Assembly: GCA_048498995.1 (NCBI GenBank)
Contig: JBEHWX010000043.1
Coordinates: forward strand, 1-44,858
DNA: 44,858 nt
Direction: 5' to 3'
Source of the DNA: JBEHWX01 sp048498995
GTDB lineage: Bacteria > Bacteroidota > Ignavibacteria > OLB7
This document shows, piece after piece, positions 24,653 through 32,764 of this stretch. Below the pieces are notes generated by a model. The model worked only from the letters and a program-made list of their open reading frames with translations. It did not search any database and had not been told where the DNA came from. The position numbers and the translations under genes were made by a program. Within the stretch, counting starts at the first letter, position 1. Each line of letters opens with the position of its first letter.

Positions 24653-25408
24653 TCAGCGGCCCGATCCGGTCGGGAAGCCGATGTTGAGCGTCAGGAACAG
24701 GCCGCCGAAATCGGTGATCGGCTGATCCCTGAGGCTCTCGACTCCCGGATGGAGCGGAATGTAGTAATAGCGGACGTTGACGCCGAGGATCGGCTTGTTG
24801 CTGCCGAACTCCGCCCCCACGCCGACGAAGCCCCCTCCGGTGAGGTAGGCCTTGGCGTGCGGGATACTGCTGAAGAATTCGTAGTCGTACGGGAGCGCGA
24901 GGATCATCGTCGGGCCGACCCCGGCGTTGATGTAGGGACGGAGGTTGTCCACCAGAACGTTGTCCAGCACCCGATAGCGCATCCCGACGGTAAGGGGAAG
25001 GGAGAAGAGACGGTTCACCTTCCCGGGCACCACGTAATCGCCGAAGCCCTCGGGGTCGGCGCTGGGCTGCCATGCCGGAAACTCATCGCTCTGCCGGGCG
25101 CCGGAGATCCCGAGATCGACCGCCGCCGACAGGCGCGGGGAGAGGGACCACTGGTAGTAGGCGCCGCCGCCGAAGCCGCTGTTGCTGAACAGAACGTCGA
25201 ATCCCCATGCGTTGCCGTACTCCGAGGTGAGCCCGGAGCTGTCGATCAGCGGACGTGCCGGCTGAAAGATGTAGAGGGAATCCCCGGAGCCCTTCGGCTC
25301 GGGGCTCGTCCCGGACGGCGTGCCGCCGGGAACTCCCGTGATCTGGGCGCCGAGCGTTCCGGCTCCCAGCAGGAGCCCCAGAACGATGGCTGAAATTCGT
25401 GTCCTCAT
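24653..25408 (-). CDS. Outer-membrane beta-barrel protein
   Basis: A 251-residue protein with a signal peptide (RTRISAIVLGLLLGAGTLGAQ, cleavage after the LGA). The mature part alternates polar and aromatic residues as in small outer-membrane barrels: GFGGGAYYQWSLSPRLSAAVDLGIS, then LPLTVGMRYRVLD, LRPYINAGVGPTMIL, KAYLTGGGFVGVGAEF, and a last strand ending LTLNIGFP. This pattern is common for OmpA-like or OMP_b-brl proteins in Bacteroidota/Chlorobiota; no periplasmic OmpA domain is present. The start at 25408 precedes the signal peptide; longer in-frame starts upstream run through the operator-like repeats and are rejected. Upstream of it lies a promoter overlapped by three 10-bp repeats, so expression is probably regulated. 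Confidence 0.8.
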   Translation of the reverse strand: MRTRISAIVLGLLLGAGTLGAQITGVPGGTPSGTSPEPKGSGDSLYIFQPARPLIDSSGLTSEYGNAWGFDVLFSNSGFGGGAYYQWSLSPRLSAAVDLGISGARQSDEFPAWQPSADPEGFGDYVVPGKVNRLFSLPLTVGMRYRVLDNVLVDNLRPYINAGVGPTMILALPYDYEFFSSIPHAKAYLTGGGFVGVGAEFGSNKPILGVNVRYYYIPLHPGVESLRDQPITDFGGLFLTLNIGFPTGSGR

Positions 25409-25433
25409 AGTGCGCACCCGTTTCGTGTTCGTC

Positions 25434-25465
25434 AGAACGTACAATCTTGTACAATCATGCACAAT
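25434..25465 (-). promoter_or_regulatory. Probable promoter of the barrel gene
   Basis: On the minus strand ATTG (25462-25465) is followed after 20 bases by TACGTTCT (25434-25441), close to TTTG-N20-TAnnTTTG. The -7 box lies 25 bases upstream of the ATG at 25408. The 10-bp repeats overlap both elements, as a repressor operator would. Confidence 0.5.
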
Positions 25466-25468
25466 TGT
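25439..25468. repeat. Three 10-bp repeats with two palindromes, candidate operator
   Basis: GTACAATCTT (25439-25448), GTACAATCAT (25449-25458) and GCACAATTGT (25459-25468) recur with a 10-bp, one-helical-turn period. They also form GTACAA-TC-TTGTAC (25439-25452) and the perfect palindrome CACAATTGTG (25460-25469). One-turn spacing over a promoter suggests a dimeric or oligomeric regulator binding one DNA face. Confidence 0.7.
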
Positions 25469-25496
25469 GAAACCAACACCACGGGGCGGCACGCTT

Positions 25497-26507
<1,011 letters not shown>

Positions 26508-26549
26508 AGAGCCAGATACCGAAGAGAGAGAATTGCGGAAGAAATGGAC

Positions 26550-26566
26550 CGGGCCCACCGGGCCCG
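26550..26566. repeat. Hairpin in the oppC-oppD spacer
   Basis: Arms CGGGCCC (26550-26556) and GGGCCCG (26560-26566) flank a three-base loop, about 43 bases before the oppD start on the minus strand. Followed there by a pyrimidine-rich stretch without a true U-run, it may attenuate or stabilise the message. Confidence 0.55.
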
Positions 26567-26596
26567 CGTCGGGAGGGGCCGGGCGGGCGGCGCTCC

Positions 26597-27706
26597 TCAG
26601 CGTTTCATTTTCGGGTCGAGCGCGTCGCGCAGACCGTCACCGAACATGTTGAAGGCGAAGACCGCGATCGCGATCACCGCCGCCGGGTAGATCGCCAGCC
26701 CCCAGTTGAGGCCGGCCAGCACGTTGCCGTAGCCGTCGGCGATCATCTGTCCCCAGGAGGCCTGCGGCTTCTGCACGCCGAGGCCGATGAAGGAGAGGGA
26801 GGCCTCGGCGATGATCGCGCTGGCGAAGCCGGCCGTGGCCACCACCGTCAGCGGACCCACCGCGTTCGGAAGAATATGGCGAAAGATAGTACGGTAGGAG
26901 CCGAAGCCAAGCGCTTTCGTTGCCTCCACATACTCGGTCTCGCGCAGCGAGAAGAACTGGCCGCGGACGATGCGCGCCATGTCCACCCAGTTGGCCAGGC
27001 CGATCGCCAGACACGCCTGCCAGTATCCCTGCCCGAAGACCATCGAGAAGGCGATCACCAGGAGGATGAAGGGGAAGCTCCAGATCACGTTCGTTAGCCA
27101 CATGATCACCCCATCGGGCCAGCCGCGGAAATAGCCGGCCAGCGCGCCGAGCACCACGCCGATCACCACCGAAATCGATTCGGCGATCAGGCCGACCGAC
27201 AGGGAGATCCGCGCGCCGTGGATCAGGCGGCTCAGCACGTCGCGGCCGAACGTGTCGGTTCCCAGGATGTAGAGCGGCTCCTGATGCCATTCGGTGGAAT
27301 CCTTGCCGACCAGCACCGTCTTCGGCAGCGAGGCCGGGCGTCCGTCCGGATCGACGTAGCGGACGCTGTCGCGCGATTCGGTGAACGAGCTGATCGGCAC
27401 CAGACGCTCGGCGTACTTGCCGCCGCCGGAGTTGACCACCAGCACGTTCCCGCGGAACCAGCTCTCCTTCCGGTTGTACTCGAGCACCTGCCGGTTCGGA
27501 TCCATCGGCGCGACCACGTCGGCCAGGATCGCCACCAGCGTCAGAAAGCAGACGACCCAGAGGCCGACCATCGATACCTTGTTCTTCCTCATCCGCCGCC
27601 AGGAATACCACCAGGGCGAATGCGGCTTCTCGGCCGCCGAGGTCGTTTGCGGTGCCGACGTCGTCTGGTCGATCTTCGGAGGGACGTCGCTGAGAGTGCC
27701 GGCCAT
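26597..27706 (-). CDS. oppC: Peptide/nickel-type ABC transporter permease (OppC/DppC)
   Basis: A 369-residue permease. A soluble leader rich in Ser/Thr/Gln precedes the N-terminal first helix (MVGLWVVCFLTLVAILADVVAP, about residues 46-67). A long periplasmic segment of about 80 residues, longer than usual, follows before GTDTFGRDVLSRLIHGARISL, the OppC hallmark. The ATPase-contact loop EYVEATKALGFGSYRTIFRHILPN and the end FNMFGDGLRDALDPKMK are standard. It is downstream of the Kelch gene (88-base gap) and upstream of oppD. It should pair with OppB, encoded 3.8 kb upstream on the same strand. Confidence 0.93.
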   Translation of the reverse strand: MAGTLSDVPPKIDQTTSAPQTTSAAEKPHSPWWYSWRRMRKNKVSMVGLWVVCFLTLVAILADVVAPMDPNRQVLEYNRKESWFRGNVLVVNSGGGKYAERLVPISSFTESRDSVRYVDPDGRPASLPKTVLVGKDSTEWHQEPLYILGTDTFGRDVLSRLIHGARISLSVGLIAESISVVIGVVLGALAGYFRGWPDGVIMWLTNVIWSFPFILLVIAFSMVFGQGYWQACLAIGLANWVDMARIVRGQFFSLRETEYVEATKALGFGSYRTIFRHILPNAVGPLTVVATAGFASAIIAEASLSFIGLGVQKPQASWGQMIADGYGNVLAGLNWGLAIYPAAVIAIAVFAFNMFGDGLRDALDPKMKR

Positions 27707-27794
27707 ATGGAGTAAGGTCAGGAAATGCGTTCTGTGTGCTTGTCCGGTCGGGCGTCGACCAGGATCTCGGAAAGGTCGACCGAGTAAGGAACTG

Positions 27795-30700
27795 TCAGTG
27801 TAGCACTTGCAGCGGAAACGACAAAGAGCCGTTCGCCGAAAAGATTGTCACGAAGTAGAGTCCGGCCGGCACCTGCGACACGTCGATCGAGAAGACCCCC
27901 TTCGTGTCCAGGCGGGACTCGATCTGCTGGCGCGATATCTCCGTGTAGACGGCGGTCGCGACCACGGTTCCCTTCAGATCCACCAGCCGGCAGATCGGCG
28001 CCGCCAGCGCGGCCGAGGGGACGTAGGAGGTATGAATCTCCAGCTCCGTTTTCTCGCCGGCCGGGTTCGGTCGGGGAGCCGATACCTTGATCAGGTAATC
28101 GGAGTCGACGTAGGAGGCGCGCATCAGGCTGCCGCAGTTGTCGGTGCCGAAGTAGACCGTGTCGCTGCCGCGGGCGATCAGCGGAACGATCACCGGGGCG
28201 CACGCGGTGGCCAGGATCAGCGAGTCGGAGTAGGCGCGCGGCAGCCCGGCGCCGAAACAGATCACCACTCCGCGCTCCTCTCCCGGCTGGAGGGTGATCG
28301 GGAACTGCCCGGGCTCCAGGGAGAAGGCGCTGTTGGTCGCCAGGCTCGCCGCTGGAATCTCGAGCACGCGATCGCTCCGGTTGGTCAGCACCACGCTGTC
28401 GCAGCCGGGGGAATGGATCTTCAACTGCGCCGATATGCCGCCGACCAGCGACGAGCGTCCCGCCACGTCGAACTCGCCGGTCAGCGTCCCGGAGATCACC
28501 GCGTTGTTGACCCTCACCGTGTAGCTGCCTCGACGCACCGGATCGATCAGGCGGACCTTGATCCGCGGATTCGCCGCCGGAAGCTCCGGCGTGAACTCCA
28601 GCATCACGTTCGTGCTCGACGGATCGAGCATCACGTTGCCGATCAGACAGGTGGCCGAGGCAACGAAGGAATAGTCAGAGCAGCTGCTGTCCACCGGCGC
28701 GAGGGTCGCGGTGGCGACGAACGGCTCGTCGGGGTAATCGATCGTCAGATACGTCCCCTGGGACGACATCCCGTTCACCGAGACCACCACGAGGTAGGTT
28801 CCCTCCGGAAGGGGGCGGTTCCGGGGCGCGCCGAGCGGCAGGCGTATCTGCGTGCCGGTGGAGCTCCAGTGCGCGCCGATGTCGAAGGGAACGGCCGTCA
28901 GGACGTCGTTCGCGCCGTCGCCGATCCTCCGGAGATGGACGACCGGGTAGTTGGCGGCGCCTCCGACATAATCGCCGGTCGAGGCCGCCGTGCCCCCTCG
29001 AGCATCGTCGATGTATCGGAGCCCGGTAACGCCGATCGGAATCGAATAGGTGCGCTCGGAGCCGACGAGCGACGTGGAGAGGGCGCCGATCGTCGGTCGC
29101 CAGGCGTCCGCCGGGAGCTCCGGGCCGAGGATCAGCGTGCCGAGGGGGGCCAGGCATCCGGAGGCGTCGTCGGTGAGGCCGCCGGCCACCAGGATCGATT
29201 CGTCCGGAAGGAGAGCTGTCGCGTGCTTGCGGATCGACCTCGGCGCGGAGGCGCGCCACCAGGTGCCGGAGCGCGGATCGAAGATTTCCATGGAGAGCGG
29301 CGGCGTGCCGATCGTGCTCTCCCCGCCGATGATCGCCACCGTGCCGTTGGCGAGGAGCATGGCGGTATGTCCATGCCGGCCGTCGACGATCGTGCCCGCG
29401 GATTTCCAGACGTTGGTCGCCGGGTCGTAGAGAAACGCGTCGTTCAGATCCCCCGCGGTGCCGGTGCCGCCGACCACGAGAACCTTGCCGCTCGGCAGCA
29501 GCGTGGCCGAGTGGAACGCGCGTCCGACCGGGATCGGAGCCGCCGCCGACCAGACCTCGCAGGCGGGATCGAAGATCTCCGAGGAGGCGAGCGATCCGCG
29601 GTTCCACCCGCCGGTGACCAGCACGCGTCCATCCTGCAGAAGGGTGGCCGTGTGGCCGTACCGGGGCGTCTTCAACGGCGACGCGGGTTCCCAGGAGCCG
29701 CTGTCGGCGTTCGGGGTGAAGAGGTAGGTCGCCGGGCCGAGCTGAAGGGCATCGGTGACATCGGTATTGCCGTCGGCGTAGCCGCCGCTGATCAGCACGC
29801 GGCCGTCGAAGAGGAGCGTCGCGGTATGCAGGGCGCGGTGCGCCGGGAGCGTACGCGCCGGGCTCCAGCGCTCCAGCGCCGGATCGAACAGCTCGCACCG
29901 GTCGATGGGGCTGTTGCCGTAGCGACCTCCGACGGCGAGAATCATCCCGCCGGTCAGGAGCGTCATCGTGTGACGCGAGCGGGCGAGCGCCAGGCCGGCG
30001 ACGGAGCGCCATGTCCCCGTGGCCGGATCGTAGAGCTCAGCCGACTGCGTCTGCGTCAGCCCCCGGCAATCTCCCGAGCCGCCGCTGATGATCAGCCGTC
30101 CGTCGGCCAGCTGCGTCATCGCCCCCTCGGCGTGGCTGCCGGAGCAATTGCCCGACGGCGTCCAGCCGAGCGCGCGCCGGCTCAGCAGATAGGTGCCGCT
30201 CAGGTAGTTCTTGACCGTGAAGCCGATCTCCCGCTCGCCGCCGCCGGCAAGAAAGATCTCCCCTGATGGGAGGAGCGTGGCGCAGAAATAGCTCATCTGC
30301 TGCGGCACGCTCGGCCCGATCGACCATGTGCCCGTCGTCGGATCGTAGATCTCGCAGCTTTCGACGCTCGTGCAGTTCTGGTCGACGTTGCCGGTGTTGG
30401 TGTGCCCGCCGATGATCATCACCTTGCCGTTCGGGAGCAGGATTGCCCGGTGTCCCGACCGTCGAACGCTGATCGAGCCGGTGGAGGTCCATCGCTCGGT
30501 GGCCGGGTCGAAGAGCGCGCACTTGACCGACATTCCTTCGGAGCCGCCCCAGCCGCCGACGTACAGCGCCTTGCCGTTCGGCAGGAGCGTGAGGGATGCC
30601 TCGCCGGTCGGGAAGGAGAGAGGGCCGTTGGAGGTGGAGTTCGCGGTCCACGTATCGCCGGCCACGTCGTACAGGGCGCTCGCGTAATCGTACGGGTATC

Positions 30701-31316
30701 CGCCGGCCACCAGCACGCGTCCGCCGGGAAGAAGCGTGGAGACCTGATGCGCGCGCGGCCAGGGGAGCGGGGCGACGGTGGTCCAGGCGCCGGTGGCCGG
30801 ATCGTAGATCTCGACGCTCTGCGTGTAGGAGGTTGCGCTGGTCGTGGAGAGCCCGCCGCTGACCATCACCCGTCCGTCCCCGAGGAGCGTGATCGTGTTC
30901 TTGTAGCGCGCCTGTTTCAAATCCGCCGTGGCGCTCCAGGTGTCGGATGCCGGATCGTAGATCTCGCAGAGCTTGATCGGCGTCTGATTCCTGAGGCCGC
31001 CAACGACCAGGACGCGGCCGTCGCGAAGGAGCACGGGGCTGCACCAGGAGCGCTGGGTGATCATCGGCGCGGCCGCGCGCAAGGTTCCCTTCAACGGATC
31101 GAACAGTTCGCAGGTGGTGACCGAGGTGCCGGAGCCGGTTTCCCCTCCGACGATCAGCACGCTGCCGTTCTGCAGCAGCACCGAGGCGCAGAAGGCGCGG
31201 GGGGAGCTGAGACTGGGACCGGCCACCCATTCCTGCGCGCGCAATGCCGGAGCAGAGGCTCCCGCCAGTACGAGCAGGAGCCACATCCGAAGTATCGTGA
31301 TGTGGCGGTTGGCCAT
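27795..31316 (-). CDS. Large secreted Kelch-repeat protein with T9SS C-terminal sorting domain
   Basis: A 1173-residue exported protein. The signal peptide is ITILRMWLLLVLAGASAP then ALRAQ. About fourteen Kelch motifs (LL-x-DGRVLVxGG type, for example TATLLQDGRVLVTGG and SATLLPSGKVLVVGG) fill roughly residues 40-720, enough for two propellers. A middle region with GTYLVVVSVNGMSSQG and Ig-like, choice-of-anchor type strands follows. The last 85 residues read APRPNPAGEKTELEI, then CRLVDLKGTVVA and SQVPAGLYFVTIFSANG: a type A T9SS sorting domain. It is therefore expected to be released or anchored at the cell surface. It interrupts the oppB-oppC gene order, and two hairpins separate it from oppB. 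The related galactose-oxidase-like fold raises the question of an active site, which I cannot see. Confidence 0.9.
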   Translation of the reverse strand: MANRHITILRMWLLLVLAGASAPALRAQEWVAGPSLSSPRAFCASVLLQNGSVLIVGGETGSGTSVTTCELFDPLKGTLRAAAPMITQRSWCSPVLLRDGRVLVVGGLRNQTPIKLCEIYDPASDTWSATADLKQARYKNTITLLGDGRVMVSGGLSTTSATSYTQSVEIYDPATGAWTTVAPLPWPRAHQVSTLLPGGRVLVAGGYPYDYASALYDVAGDTWTANSTSNGPLSFPTGEASLTLLPNGKALYVGGWGGSEGMSVKCALFDPATERWTSTGSISVRRSGHRAILLPNGKVMIIGGHTNTGNVDQNCTSVESCEIYDPTTGTWSIGPSVPQQMSYFCATLLPSGEIFLAGGGEREIGFTVKNYLSGTYLLSRRALGWTPSGNCSGSHAEGAMTQLADGRLIISGGSGDCRGLTQTQSAELYDPATGTWRSVAGLALARSRHTMTLLTGGMILAVGGRYGNSPIDRCELFDPALERWSPARTLPAHRALHTATLLFDGRVLISGGYADGNTDVTDALQLGPATYLFTPNADSGSWEPASPLKTPRYGHTATLLQDGRVLVTGGWNRGSLASSEIFDPACEVWSAAAPIPVGRAFHSATLLPSGKVLVVGGTGTAGDLNDAFLYDPATNVWKSAGTIVDGRHGHTAMLLANGTVAIIGGESTIGTPPLSMEIFDPRSGTWWRASAPRSIRKHATALLPDESILVAGGLTDDASGCLAPLGTLILGPELPADAWRPTIGALSTSLVGSERTYSIPIGVTGLRYIDDARGGTAASTGDYVGGAANYPVVHLRRIGDGANDVLTAVPFDIGAHWSSTGTQIRLPLGAPRNRPLPEGTYLVVVSVNGMSSQGTYLTIDYPDEPFVATATLAPVDSSCSDYSFVASATCLIGNVMLDPSSTNVMLEFTPELPAANPRIKVRLIDPVRRGSYTVRVNNAVISGTLTGEFDVAGRSSLVGGISAQLKIHSPGCDSVVLTNRSDRVLEIPAASLATNSAFSLEPGQFPITLQPGEERGVVICFGAGLPRAYSDSLILATACAPVIVPLIARGSDTVYFGTDNCGSLMRASYVDSDYLIKVSAPRPNPAGEKTELEIHTSYVPSAALAAPICRLVDLKGTVVATAVYTEISRQQIESRLDTKGVFSIDVSQVPAGLYFVTIFSANGSLSFPLQVLH

Positions 31317-31406
31317 GTCAGTGCGGCGTTCGAATCCGATGGCGCGCCCGAAACAACGTTCTCCCGACAACGGCCCTTCGGTGAGGGGGATGGCCGCTTG
31401 AGAATT

Positions 31407-31433
31407 CCGCGGGGAGTTGGGCAAGTCCCGCGG
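31407..31433. repeat. Hairpin upstream of the Kelch gene
   Basis: Arms CCGCGGG (31407-31413) and CCCGCGG (31427-31433) flank a 13-base loop in the oppB-Kelch spacer. With the hairpin at 31445-31468 it forms a tandem structure that could slow or stop oppB transcripts before the Kelch gene. Confidence 0.55.
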
Positions 31434-31444
31434 TCGATTCCGGA

Positions 31445-31468
31445 GGACCGATCCGTCGGGATCGGTCC
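31445..31468. repeat. Strong hairpin immediately downstream of oppB
   Basis: Perfect ten-base arms GGACCGATCC (31445-31454) and GGATCGGTCC (31459-31468) with a four-base loop lie seven bases past the oppB stop. No U-run follows on the minus strand, so it is a partial terminator, a 3-prime stabiliser or an attenuator. Confidence 0.7.
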
Positions 31469-31475
31469 GGATGGA

Positions 31476-32411
31476 TCAGGAGAGGCGGACTTTCGGATCC
31501 AGGAGTGAATAGACGATATCGACGAGGAAATTGACGATGACGAAGATGACGGCCGTGAACAGCACCGTCCCCTGAATCACCGGAAAGTCGAGCTGGCGGA
31601 CAGACTCGATCGCGAGCTGGCCGATTCCCGGCCAGTTGAAGATGTACTCGATGAAGAAGGTGCCGGCCAGCGTTCCGGCCAGCCAGGCGGAGATCGTCGT
31701 CACCACCGGGTTGAGCGCGTTGCGCAGCGCGTGCTTCATCACCGTGACGCTGTAGGGAAGCCCCTTGGCGCGCGCGGTGCGGATATAGTCCTGGCTGAGC
31801 ACTTCGAGCATCGAGCCGCGCGTGATGCGCGCGATGATCGACAGCGGGCGCGCCGCCAGCGCCAGCATTGGCAGCACCAGATATTCCATCCTGACCTCGG
31901 AGCCCTCGAACAGGTAGCCGACGCCGGGATACAGATCCAGCCACTGCGTCAGCACGATCAGCAGCACGCCGAGCACGAACGACGGCACCGATATGCCGAG
32001 CAGCGCGAAGAGCATGGTCGATGTGTCGAACGCCGTGTATGGTTTCCAGGCCGATATGATGCCGATGCCGATGCCGACGACGCTCGAGATGAACAGCGCC
32101 GTGAAGGCCAGGATGGCCGTGGCCGGGAAGCGATCGACGATGGTTTCGAGCACCGGGCGGTTGAACGAGAAGCTCCGGCCCAGATCCCCCTGCACCACGT
32201 GGACGAGAAAGTCGCCGTACTGAACCCAGACCGGCTGATCCAGCTTGTACTGCTTTCTGAGCGCCTGGATCGACTGGATATCGGCCCGCTGGCCGAGCAT
32301 CAGTCGCGCCGGGTCGCCGGGGAGCACCCGGATGATGCCGAAGGTGACGGTCATCACGCCGAAAATGATCAGCAGGGAGTAGAAGAACTGTCGAAGAATA
32401 TAGGTTCCCAT
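31476..32411 (-). CDS. oppB: Peptide/nickel-type ABC transporter permease (OppB/DppB)
   Basis: A 311-residue permease with the exact OppB opening (TYILRQFFYSLLIIFGVMTVTFGIIRVLPGDPAR), the soluble loop LRKQYKLDQPVWVQYGDFL and the docking loop DYIRTARAKGLPYSVTVMKHALRNAL. It ends VDIVYSLLDPKVRLS, also typical. It forms the heterodimeric channel with OppC. It is the first gene of the minus-strand transporter group and has a good candidate promoter at 32468-32499. The Kelch gene separates it from oppC, which is unusual, because oppBC are almost always adjacent. Confidence 0.94.
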   Translation of the reverse strand: MGTYILRQFFYSLLIIFGVMTVTFGIIRVLPGDPARLMLGQRADIQSIQALRKQYKLDQPVWVQYGDFLVHVVQGDLGRSFSFNRPVLETIVDRFPATAILAFTALFISSVVGIGIGIISAWKPYTAFDTSTMLFALLGISVPSFVLGVLLIVLTQWLDLYPGVGYLFEGSEVRMEYLVLPMLALAARPLSIIARITRGSMLEVLSQDYIRTARAKGLPYSVTVMKHALRNALNPVVTTISAWLAGTLAGTFFIEYIFNWPGIGQLAIESVRQLDFPVIQGTVLFTAVIFVIVNFLVDIVYSLLDPKVRLS

Positions 32412-32467
32412 CGAGCTCGGTAGGCGATTCGAAATGAGTCGGCCAGGGTGCGTGCCTGTCAGGCCGC

Positions 32468-32499
32468 CGAAGATAGGTATCTCCTCCAGACGTCACAAA
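32468..32499 (-). promoter_or_regulatory. Bacteroidota-type promoter of oppB
   Basis: On the minus strand TTTG (32496-32499) is followed after 20 bases by TATCTTCG (32468-32475), 56 bases upstream of the oppB ATG. It fits TTTG-N19/20-TAnnTTyG. The spacer 32412-32764 (353 bases) between the divergent oppB and asnB contains this and a weaker plus-strand candidate (ATTG 32549-32552, TATCATGG 32574-32581); I see no gene in it. Confidence 0.6.
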
Positions 32500-32764
32500 C
32501 CATCGACCTTCTCCCCGGGATAGTGTCGCACCGGAGGCATGGAATTCCATTGTCGGCCCGGCCGGCGGCGATGTATCATGGGAGCTTCGGGCCGTCACGG
32601 ATCGCCGTGGGGGAGCGCTCCCCCGGTTTCCGCGTCGATTTCGTAGATTGCCCGTTCATCTCCGCGGCCATGGCCAGGCGCCGGGGCGGCGGATGCCCGC
32701 ACCTCCGGCGGCGCCGGATCGACCGTTCAGAGCCGCGCCGCGACTTCTTTTTCTCCTTCTCGAC

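Noticed and set aside
27807..30266. An 819-codon open frame antisense to the Kelch gene
   Set aside because: The same codon-mirror effect; composition is Arg/Gly/Ala-rich without domains, whereas the minus strand shows regular Kelch motifs and a sorting domain.
31326..31350. GTTCGAATCC resembles a tRNA T-arm
   Set aside because: Flanking bases do not pair as a T stem, and the cloverleaf would have to run into the Kelch coding start; no acceptor or anticodon arms found.
32648..32764. Longer N-terminus for asparagine synthetase
   Set aside because: The catalytic Cys must be residue 2 after Met removal, which fixes the start at 32765.
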